Below, piece after piece: positions 11,111 through 21,025 of a stretch of 64,000 bases of DNA. Under the pieces are notes generated by a model, which was not told the origin of the DNA, made no database searches, and worked only from the letters and a program-made list of their open reading frames with translations. This DNA is from Flammula alnicola (lineage: Eukaryota > Basidiomycota > Agaricomycetes > Agaricales > Strophariaceae). A program made the translations under genes and the position numbers. The stretch spans positions 1,240,001 to 1,304,000 of the forward strand of contig JADNRV010000003.1 in NCBI GenBank assembly GCA_015499995.1, in the 5' to 3' direction. Numbering within the stretch: the first letter of the stretch is position 1; every line of letters starts with the position of its first letter.

Positions 11111-12706
11111 TTTTTTTTTTTTTTTTTTTTTAATTCAACAATTTCAAATGTAGGGCCCCTCCGAAGAGAGACCCTATGCCTTGCGCCCTTGCGGGGCAGA
11201 CAGCAGCTTGCGCTGCCACTTGGAATCAACTTAGATTCAATACCCGGCCTAATCAGCCGAGTGAACCGACAGAGGATTTAGTGCTCTCAAGCTGGGTCAC
11301 AAGGGACTGCCTTGGCCCACTACGGCTCGCGTCTCACCGGGGAGTTATTATAGAGCCCCAGCTACTCGGTTTCCCGTTGCAGGGCAGATGGTTCACTGAA
11401 GCCAACCGGCGCGGATCCCCATCTGTCCCCACTCTCTGCCTTGCCAGCAACCAACCGTGTTGTGCATCCGAGAATCGATCCGACAGACAGATCTCAGCAC
11501 GGAGTTATTTCCAGCTTGGTTTCCCATATTGGTAAAACCATCCGACCATGGGGAGTTCCGGGGTGATTCCCGGATCAATGATCCAGCCTGGGTTTCAACA
11601 ACCCGGGGCAGTGACAGGATACCCAACACGGCAAGTAGATGTGGGTGCCGTCGTTAGTCGTCTGAAACGTACTCCCGGCTTCACGGCTGGGTAGAGTTTC
11701 ACGGCAAGACAGTGACTCCGGACAGGATTGGGGATCCGCGCCCATCTGGGCTTAAGCGAACCACCTGCCGGGGGACGGGAAGTTCGGCCTGGGAGTAACA
11801 CGCCTAGGATTCACCGGATGGGCCGTGGCATGGTCGGGGCAGTCCCCTTACCTTGGCCCGAGAGATCAAATCCACTGTCGGTTCACACGGGCATAATAGA
11901 CTCCTGTGGGCTTAAGTTGTAGCCGGGGTGTTGGTGGGCTTACGTCGGCATGCCGACTGATGGATTGGGGACGGAATATATCGAACTCGAAAATGAACAG
12001 ACCTAATAGGAAGGCGGGAAGAATGGCCGGTGCAGCCGACCTCCCCTGCCGTGTAAGCCGGAGGTGACTAGTATTCGCAGCACCTACTAGGCAGGTCCCC
12101 AAAGTGGGGCCGTTGATGGACCCCGAGTTCTGATTCGTCCGATGGTTGAGTAGGTGGGGTAATAACTCCCTACCGAAATCCCGAAGTAGCCCGCCAATAG
12201 GCCTCTCCGCAAGGAGGGGCCTAAACTTCGGTGATGTGTTTCCGTCTGGCGGCGGCGAAGTTCCGCAAGTGCCTAGGGCCCTGGTCGTTCCAGGGCCGGT
12301 GGCGTCGACTCTCTGAGCCGGTGTCATGCGCCGCTGACGGAGGACCCAGTTCGGTGGACGGCAGTGGGGGCTTCGGCTCCTGCTTAGCTATTACAACGTT
12401 AATTTTACCGTTGAACCGGGGAGGGTCTGGCAGGCTCTCTTCGCTTTCGGGTGACCCCTCTTCCCATCCCAATACTCCTATCTGCCATTCGTGCGGTAGC
12501 GTTAACAACACCGCAACGTCGGACAATCTGTAGTTGCGAGACTACCTATCTAGGTTTCAGGCGGCTGCGCCGTCTCACCCGCGCCGCGCTCGCGCGCGTC
12601 GCATGCTCGCCGTCGAGCTAACTTCTTTCTTTTGCATGCGTAGTATACCGCCTTCGTTTGTATTAGTTAGAGACCGGACTGCTTTCGCGCACCGGTATAA
12701 AATTGT

Positions 12707-12745
<39 letters not shown>

Positions 12746-13450
12746 TTTCCCATATTGGTGCGCATCGGTCCAGGAACTCTTCCGCCCTCCATTTCTTAGA
12801 ACAGACGGCCTCCCTCCCAGAGTGTCAACTAACGCCTCAGGGCAAACCCCCTACAAGCTCCCAGTATGGGACCGGGTAACCCAGGTCCGAATTACAACCA
12901 CCCGCCGAAGATCCCTGGTGGGGACCCCTTTGGGCACAGTCTACAGGACCAAGCCCGAGTCTGTTGGGCCCCTGCCGTCAAATTGCCGACTAACAACCCT
13001 TACTAATCCGGTTTATGCCAGTAAGCAGCTGGACCGGGAGTTCGTGGTGGAGGGTGGCCTGGCCCTTCTCAGGACGTTCGGCTTGTTCTATATAAACTAC
13101 CCTCGCTTACTGCCCCCTGTGCTTTCGCTCCCGTAATGGGTACGACTGGTGTATTAAGCCAGCCAATTTGGGGTACGGTGAATGTTCCCCCCCGATATGC
13201 CGCGGGCTTGCCAGGCCCAGAGATCCGCATCCCACTCGGCCGGAGGATCATGACATCCAGCCTTAGTCCTACAGCCATTTACCGGCATGCAGTACCGATT
13301 GTGACTGTAACCAACTGTTTGTCACAAACTCCTTCCTTTGTAATCAGGTAGAAGGGATGAATGGGAATCGAACCCACAACCTTTCCAGCAGCTGCACAGC
13401 CACCTCAACAGGTCTTTAGTGATCGAAACCACTGGGCTACTGTGGCCCCC
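11111..13450 (-). mobile_element. SINE-1 copy, minus strand, split by a chimeric element
   Basis: A tRNA-like head lies at the right end (A box 13428-13440, B box 13364-13374 on the minus strand) and a poly-T at the left (11111-11131) precedes AATTCAACAATTTC, the complement of the SINE tail. The 13-bp duplication GGCAAAATACTAA flanks it (11098-11110 and 13451-13463). Removing the insert at 11534-12743 leaves about 1.11 kb, equal to the second copy at 18399. No coding frame is credible. It was inserted in the Copia-2 LTR. Confidence 0.88.
11534..12743 (+). mobile_element. Chimeric SINE-body/LINE-A-tail element, copy 2
   Basis: A 1.21-kb insertion with a perfect 16-bp duplication GGTTTCCCATATTGGT (11518-11533 and 12744-12759) and a 31-base poly-A (12713-12743). 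The body 11534-12230 has no LINE coding sequence and is distantly SINE-1-like. The last ~510 bases (12231-12743) are LINE-A 3' UTR. It shares offset-constant identity with the window start over 1-568. It is the best evidence that the body and LINE tail move as one unit. Confidence 0.9.
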
Positions 13451-13766
13451 GGCAAAATACTAACTACTTGCCTGAAGTCCAGAGTGAGTAACTAAGGACT
13501 TCTGGCAAATGTCAAAAGACTTTATATACTAAATAGAAAGGATCTAGAAAGCATCTGGAGATGATCTGGAGATGATCTAGAACTTGATAAGAATCTAATC
13601 TACAAATGCACAACAAGTGAAAAGGAGGAAGTGCAGATAAGAGATAAGATAACAGATAAGATAAGATAAGATAACTTGGAGACATGTGCAGGCAGTTTTA
13701 ACATCCCCCCGTGATCTCACAAGTCTCCAAAGTAGAGTCCATAGATAAAAGTAAAGTAGAAAGAGA

Positions 13767-14803
13767 CTAAGGCCTAATGCCCATTTGGTCTCTACAAAAT
13801 TGAACCTTGGGAGCAGGGAGTGGTTTAGTGAGAATATCTGCAATTTGTTCTGCAGTAGGAATATAAGAAGGGGCAATGCGTTTGTCATTGACAGCATCCC
13901 TAAGCCAGTAAAAGCGCAGATCCAAGTGTTTCATGTGCCCATGATGCTCAGGATTCTTGGACACACTGATGATAGCAGACTGATTGTCCATGTGTAAAGT
14001 AGATGGCTGGTCAACAATATAGCCAAATTCACCAAGGATATTGCGCATCCAGGCAATCTCCTTGCCAGCCTCAACTGCAGCCACATACTCAGATTCAGTA
14101 GTGGACAAAGTAACTAGACTTTGCAGTTTACTGCCCCAGCCAATAGCACCACCAGCCATCATGGTCACATAGCCACCAGTAGAGCGGCCAGTGTCAATGC
14201 AATCACCATGAGCAGCATCAGAGTAAGTGGTGAACAGCTCAGAGCCAATTTCACCAGAATACTGCAACTTGTACTCTAAGGTGCCCTTGAGATAGCGGAA
14301 CAAATGCTTGACAGCAGCCCAATGCCTGGGACCAGGATTGCAGTTAAAGCGTGCCAAATAGGACACAGCATGCGCAATATCAGGGCGAGTCATGGTAGCC
14401 AAATACTGCAAAGACCCAATAGCACTTAGGTAAGGAGTATTACACATGGCTTCCACTTCTGCGGCATTCTGAGGACCCATGTCTTTGAACAAGACAGTGC
14501 CAGGTGCAATAGGAGTGAGGACAGGATGCGAATCAGTCATACTGTAGCGCTCAAGCATGTCCAGAATGAATTGGCACTGATGGAGCGACACAAGATGCTT
14601 CTGGCGATCTCTAGTGACTGCAACACCAAGTAGGAACTCAGTAGGTCCGAGATCGCGACATTTGAAGTGCTGAGCAAGTTGTTTGACCGCATTGTCAACA
14701 GCTGCAGTGGACTTGGATGCAAAGGTAATGTCATCAATGTAAATGGGCACAAAGATCTTGACCTGCCCATTAGAGTAGATATAGACAGAGCGGTCAGATG
14801 CGT
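13767..14803 (-). pseudogene. Copia-2 pol fragment: RT C-terminus and RNase H
   Basis: The minus-strand frame begins near 14803 (DRSVYIYSNGQ), carries the RT catalytic YIDDITFAS box, the Copia-specific GSLQYLATMTRPDIAHAVSYL block and the RNase H with YSDAAHGD and STTESEYVAA. It ends with ADILTKPLP and stops at 13767. The first half of RT is missing. Open sequence upstream of 14803 in the same frame is antisense LINE, not Copia. Confidence 0.88.
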
Positions 14804-15110
14804 CTGCAGGGCTCCTCAGCCCCGCTGCGCTCATTGTGCCGGGCCACACGAGGAGGCGGTACATTGTATCGCCGCTTCGTGTTGCAAGGGAAATCCAAAG
14901 GCAACTCCACCTATTCCACCTACTCCGGGTGGGGTGGACTGCCCCCATGCCCCGTGCTGCCCTAACTGCAAGGGCGCGCATAAACCTTATGACAGGAAAT
15001 GCCATTTCTGGCACAACCGCTTCGATCGTGAATGGATCGACGCCAAATATGCCCAGGTACGTGATTATTGGAATCAATGTCGTGCACTCCACTCACAAAA
15101 CGTAGCTTAA
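14804..15110 (+). pseudogene. LINE-B ORF1 (Gag) C-terminal fragment
   Basis: The frame reads CAHCAGPHEEAVHCIAASCC, then CPNCKGAHKPYDRKCHFW and ends HSQNVA at TAA 15108-15110. These are the second and third zinc-knuckle-like motifs of the Gag; the first and all N-terminal sequence are missing. Its stop overlaps the ORF2 start as TAATG. Confidence 0.8.
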
Positions 15111-15434
15111 TGCAGGCACAACCGCTTGATGAGATACGGGTTTTGAGTTGGAACGTGGCGAGGGACGGGATGTCCCTCGATGTAATCCTTAGCACTTGTA
15201 CAAATATATATGATGTGTTATTCATCCAAGAGCCTCCCTGGAGGCACATAAGAACCGCCCCATCTGCAAAAAGCAGGAAGGGTGAAGATATAGTCGGCGC
15301 ACCCAACCACCCAGAGTAGCTGGCCATGGTGCGCCCCACCACCCCTGACGAGCGACCTCGGGTCATGACCTATGTTTCGACTAGGCTGGCCCGGTATCGC
15401 CCGGCTCTGCTTTCGTGCACCGGTATAAAATTGT

Positions 15435-15481
<47 letters not shown>

Positions 15482-18049
15482 TATCGCCCGGCTCAACGAA
15501 GGGATATCATTGATCATCCCGATATCATGGCTCTCTCGCTCTCATCAGGTGAGAGCTCCATTTACCTTCTGAACGTGTATTCAGATTCCGATTATGGGGC
15601 TATTAACTGGCTTCATGATCATGATCGAGATCTGCCCTGCTGTCATTTGATGATGGGAGATTTTAATGCACACTCTCCAGATTGGGACCCTGGTTCCGCT
15701 CGGGAGGGCTGTGCCTTATCGCTGCAACAATCTGCGGCTATCCTTGGACTTGAGCTTGCCACCTTTGGCAATCCTGGGCCCACGCACATTCTGAGAGATC
15801 GTGCCAAATGTAGCACGGTGATCGATCTGGCCTTTGTTCCTCCCGATCAGGTGGTGAACGAATCTACTGTCCGATGCCCAGACATCCAACTTAAATCGGA
15901 TCACATCCCGATTTATACTACACTGGACATCCTTCCCGCCCCTGACGGGGCAGTTCGGATGTCTCTTCCTACGGAGTCTGTTGAGGCCTTCGTTAAATCT
16001 ATCACTTCGGGGCTTGCGGCTGTAGATCCAGCAACCCCGATGAATACCGAGGATCAGATTGAGACTGCGGCTTAAGAAGTGGCGCGGATTTTCTCAGAAG
16101 CATGGTCTGCCCATGCCAAAGAGACCTCTATTACTAAGCGTTCAAAGCCCTGGTGGTCCCAGGAGTGCTCTGACGCCCTGCTCAAATTTTGAGGGGATCG
16201 TTCCCCCGAGAATTGGAAATCCTTTCGGAAGTTAGTCCGGGAAACGAAACGTGTTTTCTTCGATGATCGCATCGGAGAGATCGCGGGTACTAATAAGCGA
16301 CCGTGGGACCTTATGAACTGGGTCCAACAACGGAAGCTCCCTCCCAGTGAGGCTATCCAGTATCGTGGAGAGCCTTGCAATGATTTGCCTGCCTTGTGGG
16401 ATGCCCTACATGGCACGTATAACTCAGCATCGGATAGAACATACGATGCTGCTCTCTTGGAGTCCATCCCGCAACTTCCTGTTCGGGAATGGGCTCCCTT
16501 TTCCCCGCTGGAACTCACGGAAGCTCTTTCTGCGTGTTCCGGCCTTTCTTCTCCGGGCCCGGATCATGTCAATTGGTCCCACCTGAAGAAGATTGTATGT
16601 CGGGACCCCCACTCTGTGGAGGTCCTTATCTCGATTGCTAATGCCTGCATGCGTGTGGGTCATTGGCCGTCTCCCTTCAAGGAATCTATGTCGGTTATCA
16701 TCCCCAAACCCGGCAAGCCCTCGTACTCCACCCCTAAGGCGTTCAGGCCTATTGTGCTTCTGAACACGGTTGGGAAACTCGTCGAGAAAATGATCTCGAA
16801 TCGCATTCAGTTCGACGCTGTCGGACAGGATATATTTCACCCGAATCAGGTTGGAGGCGTCAGGGGGCGCTCCACCGAGGATGCGGGTCTGTTTTTGACA
16901 CACATGGTAAGGGCTGGGTGGGCAAAAGGGTTGAGGACTAGCGTCCTTGCCTTTGACCTTGCTCAGTTCTTTCCTTCTCTCAATCACGAGGTCCTCGTGA
17001 TCATCCTCCGGAAGCTTGGCTTTCCGCCTCTGGTGGTCAAGTTTTTCAGCTCTTATCTGGTAGAAAGGAAGACGCAATATGAGTGGAACTCCTTCTTGTC
17101 AGACCCTCTGCAAGCTGATGTGGGCGTGGGGCAGGGCTCTGCCCTGTCCCCAGTCTTATCGGCTATTTACTTGGCGCCTATCATGCGTCTTTTCTACAAG
17201 AGGTGCCACGAGATCCATCTTGCGGTCGACCTTCTGTCTTATGTGGATGATGGTACTCTAATTTCTCAGGAGACCGGACTCGATCCCAATGTTGTAAACC
17301 TTCGCAAGGCTTACAAGATTATATTTGAGCTTTTGACCAAGTTTGCTCTCGCTCTGGAGCACGCGAAGTCGGAGATATTTCACTTCGACAACACGGCTTC
17401 AGTTTATAATCCTGCCATTGATTTGGGTGAAGAACCCTACACTGCAGGCAAATGGCTCAAGCCAAAGCTATTCTGGCAGTATCTTGGGTTTTACTTTGAT
17501 TGCAAGCTCATGTTCAAGGAGCATGTTAGATATTACTCCACCAAAGGATTTACATCAGTTGTATCGATGAAAATGCTTGGGTCTTCTACCAGAGGGCTGC
17601 CGCCGCATCTTAAGTGCCTCCTCTACCGCACGTGCGTTATCCCCATAATTACTTATGGTTACCACATGTGGTATTTTCGTAAGGGTCGCGACAAGGGCCT
17701 CATTGCGCAACTCACCAACGTCCAGCGTAAAGCTGGGCTTTGGATTACTGGGTGCTTCTGCACTTCTCCCTCGTATGGCGTCGAGGCCCTTGCCGGCCTT
17801 CTACCCATGCATCTACTTTTGGACAGACTGAACTCCCGATCGATAGCTCAGATTTCTCTCTTGTCTGATACGCACCCAGTCCGGTCCTTCATGGCTGGGC
17901 CTCTACTTAAAAGAGCCACTCCTCATAAGATGGCTATGGAGAATATGACTGACCGTCAACAAGAAAAGTTGCGCGGTGGACTTGTGGGCAATGCATTGTT
18001 CCACCCCGCTGGTTTGGAAGAACTGGAGCCATTTGCTCCAGACGCTAGG

Positions 18050-18051
<2 letters not shown>
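15110..18051 (+). pseudogene. LINE-B ORF2: endonuclease and RT, disabled
   Basis: From ATG 15110: APE endonuclease blocks VLSWNVARDG, IQEPPW, MGDFNAHSPDW and SDHIPI; then RT with LAFDLAQFFPSLNH, GQGSALSP and YVDDG, and the thumb region to PDARP. Defects: a LINE tail insertion at 15408, TAA at 16073-16075 where relatives have Gln, TGA near 16192 where relatives have Arg, and loss of RNase H at 18051. It is homologous in order and spacing to the LINE-B ORF2 at 44805. Confidence 0.88.
15408..15479 (+). mobile_element. 72-bp LINE-A tail micro-insertion
   Basis: Only the last ~33 bases of the LINE-A 3' end (TGCTTTCGTGCACCGG through TTGTTGATTT) plus about 39 A. It is bracketed by a perfect 15-bp duplication GGTATCGCCCGGCTC (15393-15407 and 15480-15494) inside LINE-B ORF2. 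The duplication proves a genuine target-primed insertion that stopped almost at once. Confidence 0.93.
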
Positions 18052-18080
<29 letters not shown>

Positions 18081-18253
18081 TCAACAATTTGTATTCTGAA
18101 GCACGATCGCAGCTCGGTCCCTAACTAATACAAACGAGTACGCTACAATACCCAGAGCAAAAGAAAGGATTTGGTAGCTCGCAGGGGAGCATGCGGCGAC
18201 ACCAGCATATGCGGTTCCTGGCTCATCGTCACACTTTTCAATGAGTTTATCCA
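18052..18253 (-). mobile_element. Rearranged LINE-B 3' piece, minus strand
   Basis: Poly-T (18052-18078) and the LINE-B terminal ~115 bases are followed directly by ~60 bases from the RNase H region (complement of the CDDEPGTAYAGV coding stretch). The roughly 1.2 kb in between is missing. It then joins Copia-3 near 18253 through a short shared TGATTC-like patch. No target duplication was found. Confidence 0.7.
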
Positions 18254-18398
18254 ACTGATTCACACCCTGTCCTCACTCCTATTGCACCTGGCACTGTCTT
18301 GTCCAAAGACATGGGTCCTCAGAATGCCGCAGAAGTGGAAGCTATGCGCAATACTCCTTACCTCAGTGCTATTGGGTCTCTGCAGTATTTGGCTACCA

Positions 18399-19452
18399 GG
18401 GCCACAGTAGCCCAGTGGTCTCGATCACTAAAGACCTGTTGAGGTGGCTGTGCAGCTGCTGGAAAGGTTGCGGGTTCGATTCCTGCTCACCCCTTCTACC
18501 TGATTACAAAGGAAGGAGTTTGTGACAAACAGTTGGTTGCTGTCACAATCGGTACTGTATTCGGTAAACGGATACAGGACTAAGGCTGGTCGTCATGATC
18601 CTCCGGCCGTGTGGGATGCGGATCTCCGGGCCTGGCAAGCCTACGGCATATCGGGGGGGAACGATCACCATACCCCAAATTGGCAGGCTTGATACACCTG
18701 TCGTACCCATTGCGGGAGCGAAAGCACAGGGGGCAGTAAGCGGGGGTATTTATATTTAGAACAAGCCGAACGTCCTGAGAAGGGCCAGGCCACCCTCCAC
18801 CGCTGAAGACCGGTCCAGCGCCAACTGGCATAAACTGAGTCGGATGGTTGTTAGTCAGCATCGAAGGGCAGGGTCGATCTGCAAGCTGTAAAGTGCGGCA
18901 TCATTGGTGGCCTCTACCAGGGTCACTCAATGGTTGGGCGAATAGTCCGGGGACCATGAACCGCCTTACTGGGAGGCCGTAGGGGTTAGCCCCGGGCCGT
19001 TGCAGACACTCCGGGGGGTATCTCCGCAAGGCTGGCCCCTTGGACCGAGCATACCAATAGGGAAGGTAGCCCGAAATAACTCCGTGCCGAGACTTGTCTG
19101 TCGGATCAGTTCTCGGATGCACAACATGGTTGGTTGCTGGCAAGACAGAGAGTGGGGACAGATGGGGATCCGCGCCGATTGGCTTAAGCGAACCAGCTGC
19201 CCTGCAACGGGAAACCGAGTACTCGGGGCTCTATATGAACTCCCCGGGGAGACGCGAGCCGTAGCGGGCCAGGGCAGTCCCCTGCGACCCGGCTCGAGTA
19301 GAGCACTAAATCCTCTGTCGGTTCACCTGGCTGATTAAGCCAGGTATTGAGTCTAAGTTGATTCCGGGTACCAGCGCAAGCTGGCGTCTGCCCCGCAAGG
19401 GCGCAAGATGGTAGGGCTTCCCTTCGGGGGGGCCCTATAGCTCGTAAATTGT

Positions 19453-19510
<58 letters not shown>
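18399..19510 (+). mobile_element. SINE-1, full-length tRNA-headed copy (1.1 kb)
   Basis: Bounded by the duplication AGTATTTGGCTACCA (18384-18398 and 19510-19524). The head is tRNA-like; the body to 19440 has no credible frame; the tail reads AAATTGTTGATTT then about 52 A, the same terminal motif as LINE-A and LINE-B. At ~1.1 kb it is far longer than usual SINEs (commonly 100-500 bp). It matches 11111-13450 after that copy's insert is removed. Mobilisation by the resident LINEs is inferred from the shared 3' end. Confidence 0.9.
18408..18483 (+). promoter_or_regulatory. Pol III type 2 internal promoter (A and B boxes) of SINE-1
   Basis: A box TAGCCCAGTGGT (18408-18419) and B box GGTTCGATTCC (18473-18483) match the tRNA consensus. 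The spacing (about 53 bases between boxes) suits a tRNA with a long variable arm (Leu/Ser type). The flanks GGGGCCACAG and CACCCC do not form a perfect acceptor stem, so this is a SINE head rather than a tRNA gene. Confidence 0.75.
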
Positions 19511-19513
<3 letters not shown>

Positions 19514-20129
19514 TTTGGCTACCATGACTCCCCCTGATATTGCACATGCTGTGTCCTATTTGGCACGCTTTAACTGCAATCCTGGTCCCAGGCATTGGGC
19601 TGCTGTCAAGCATCTGTTCCGCTATCTCAAAGGGCAGTATTCTGGTGAAATTGGCTCTGAGCTATTCACCACTTACTCTGATGCTGCGCATGGTGATTGC
19701 ATTGACACTGGCCGCTCTACTGGTGGTTATGTGACCATGATGGCTGGTGGTGCTATTGGCTGGGGCAGTAAACTGCAAAGTCTAGTTACTTTGTCCACTA
19801 CTGAATCTGAGTATGTGGCTGCAGTTGAGGCTGGCAAGGAGATTGCCTGGATGCGCAATATCCTTGGTGAATTTGGCTATATTGTTGATCAGCCATCTAC
19901 TTTACACATGGACAATCAGTCTGCTATCAGTGTGTCCAAGAATCCTGAGCATCATGGGCGCATGAAGCACTTGGATCTGCGCTTTTACTGGCTTAGGGAT
20001 GCTGTTAATGACAAACACATTGCCCCTTCTTATATTCCTACTGCAGAACAAATTGCAGATATTCTCACTAAACCACTCCCTGCTCCCAAGGTTCAATTTT
20101 GTAGAGACCAAATGGGCATTAGGCCTTAG
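19511..20129 (+). pseudogene. Copia-3 RNase H region (3' end of pol)
   Basis: An open frame runs from YLATMTPPDIAHAVSYLARF through RNase H (TYSDAAHGD, STTESEYVAAVEAGKE, DNQSAISVSKN) to ADILTKPLP and the stop. A short in-frame loss relative to Copia-2 is seen at KGQYSGE (Copia-2 reads KGTLEYKLQYSGE), and one residue is missing in NQSAI(I)SV. The upstream RT part lies at 18254-18398, before SINE-1. Confidence 0.85.
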
Positions 20130-20199
20130 TCTCTTTCTACTTTACTGTTATCTATGGACTCTGTAGTCTACTTTGGAGACTTGTGAGATCACGGGGGGA

Positions 20200-20562
20200 T
20201 GTTAAAACTGCCTACACATGTCTCCAAGTTATCTTATCTTATCTTATCTGTTATCTTATCTCTTATCTGCACTTCCTCCTTTTCACTTGTTGTGCATTTG
20301 TAGATTAGATTCTTATCAAGTTCTAGATGATCTCCAGATCATGTCTAGATCCTTTCTATTTTGTATATAAAGTCTTTTGACATTTGCCAGAAGTCCTTAG
20401 TTACTCACTCTGGACTTCAGGCAAGTAGTTAGTATTTTGCCCAATACAATTAGTTACTCACTCTGGACTTCAGCTCACTGTAGCTCCTGTGTCCCTCGCT
20501 TCGAGTTGCTCATATTAGGCGCACAGCTGCGTCACGTGTTCCTGCGCTTGCCACCTTTAACA
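20200..20562 (+). repeat. Copia-3 3' LTR (363 bp)
   Basis: Starts TGTTAAAACTGCC and ends CCTTTAACA: TG...CA with the short inverted ends TGTTAA/TTAACA. A G-run polypurine tract lies immediately 5'. It contains TTATC repeats, TATATAAAG near 20365 and two copies of TTAGTTACTCACTCTGGACT. It is the intact counterpart of the SINE-split LTR at 10977-13703. Confidence 0.88.
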
Positions 20563-20903
20563 CTTGTCCCCTGTCTTGTCGGCTATCTACCTGGCGCCTA
20601 TCATGCGCCTATTCGAGAAGCGGTGCCTCGACCTTGGGCTGAGGGTTGACCTCCTCTCTTATGTGGATGATGGCACACTCATCGTGCAGGATGAGTGGCT
20701 GGATAACAATATCGCTGTGCTCAAGAAGGCATATGCAGTTATCTTCGAGTTGTTCAAGGCTTTTGCTTTGGCGCTCGAACACGACAAGTCTGAGCTCTTT
20801 CACTTTGATAGATCTCATTCTAGTTATAATCCTAGCATCAATCTCGGGTATGCACCTTACACCGGAGATCAGGCTAATTATCTCAAGCCCAAGCCGTTTT
20901 GGC
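20563..20903 (+). mobile_element. LINE-A RT fragment
   Basis: The open frame SPVLSAIYLAPIMRLFEK through the catalytic YVDDG to LKPKPFWR, then an abrupt change at 20904 to a LINE-A 5' UTR. It is a short truncated piece: the target left side for the LINE-A starting at 20904. Its continuation was not located. Confidence 0.85.
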
Positions 20904-21025
20904 GCATCTCTCCTTTTCCAGTAACTACTACGGTCGACCGTGGGAACAATTACAGCAACCAGCAACATCGTCCCCCACAGCTTCACACCGTCGAGCGCTC
21001 TTGGGCGCTCTGTTACTAGCAAGCA

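Larger units (their letters stand above)
10977..13703 (-). repeat. Copia-2 3' LTR, split by SINE-1
   Basis: The minus-strand LTR runs from TGTTAAAACTGCC (13703) to the TTTAACA end (10977). It is about 374 bp once the SINE (11111-13450) and its 13-bp duplication are removed. It matches the intact 363-bp LTR at 20200-20562. It contains a run of GATAA/TTATC repeats and a TATATAAAG-like box, and starts beside the polypurine tract at 13704-13712. Confidence 0.85.
10977..14803 (-). mobile_element. Copia-2, 3' part (RT/RNase H and 3' LTR), minus strand
   Basis: Read on the minus strand: end of RT, RNase H, stop, a purine-rich tract (ACGGGGGGA) and then an LTR. The LTR end TGTTAAAGG joins Copia-1 at 10976/10977, so Copia-2 inserted into Copia-1 in opposite orientation. 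The 5' side is lost at about 14803, where LINE-B Gag sequence begins. It is the same family as Copia-3. Confidence 0.88.
14804..18051 (+). mobile_element. LINE-B copy, 5'- and 3'-truncated
   Basis: It begins within ORF1's zinc-knuckle region, continues through ORF2 endonuclease and RT, and breaks at 18051, where a poly-T begins a minus-strand LINE-B piece. It carries a 72-bp LINE tail insertion (15408-15479). Its frame has two nonsense changes, so it is older than the copies at 28716 and 42849. Confidence 0.85.
18254..20562 (+). mobile_element. Copia-3, 3' part with RNase H and 3' LTR
   Basis: It starts inside RT (coding for PVLTPIAPGTVL), is split by SINE-1 at 18399-19510, continues through RNase H to a stop near 20129, a polypurine tract (20191-20199) and a 3' LTR. 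It is the same family as Copia-2, in opposite orientation. The left part is missing; the right end abuts a LINE-A RT fragment, so no 5-bp duplication can be read. Confidence 0.88.

Noticed and set aside
13767..15092. Single 441-codon minus-strand protein
   Set aside because: Only the part below about 14803 is Copia; the N-terminal ~95 codons are antisense LINE-B Gag. The fusion is an accident of the junction.
18399..18500. Functional tRNA gene (also 7605-7690 minus and 13364-13440 minus)
   Set aside because: A and B boxes are clear, but acceptor stems do not pair properly and each head is fused to a long SINE body with poly-A and target duplications, so these are SINE promoters.
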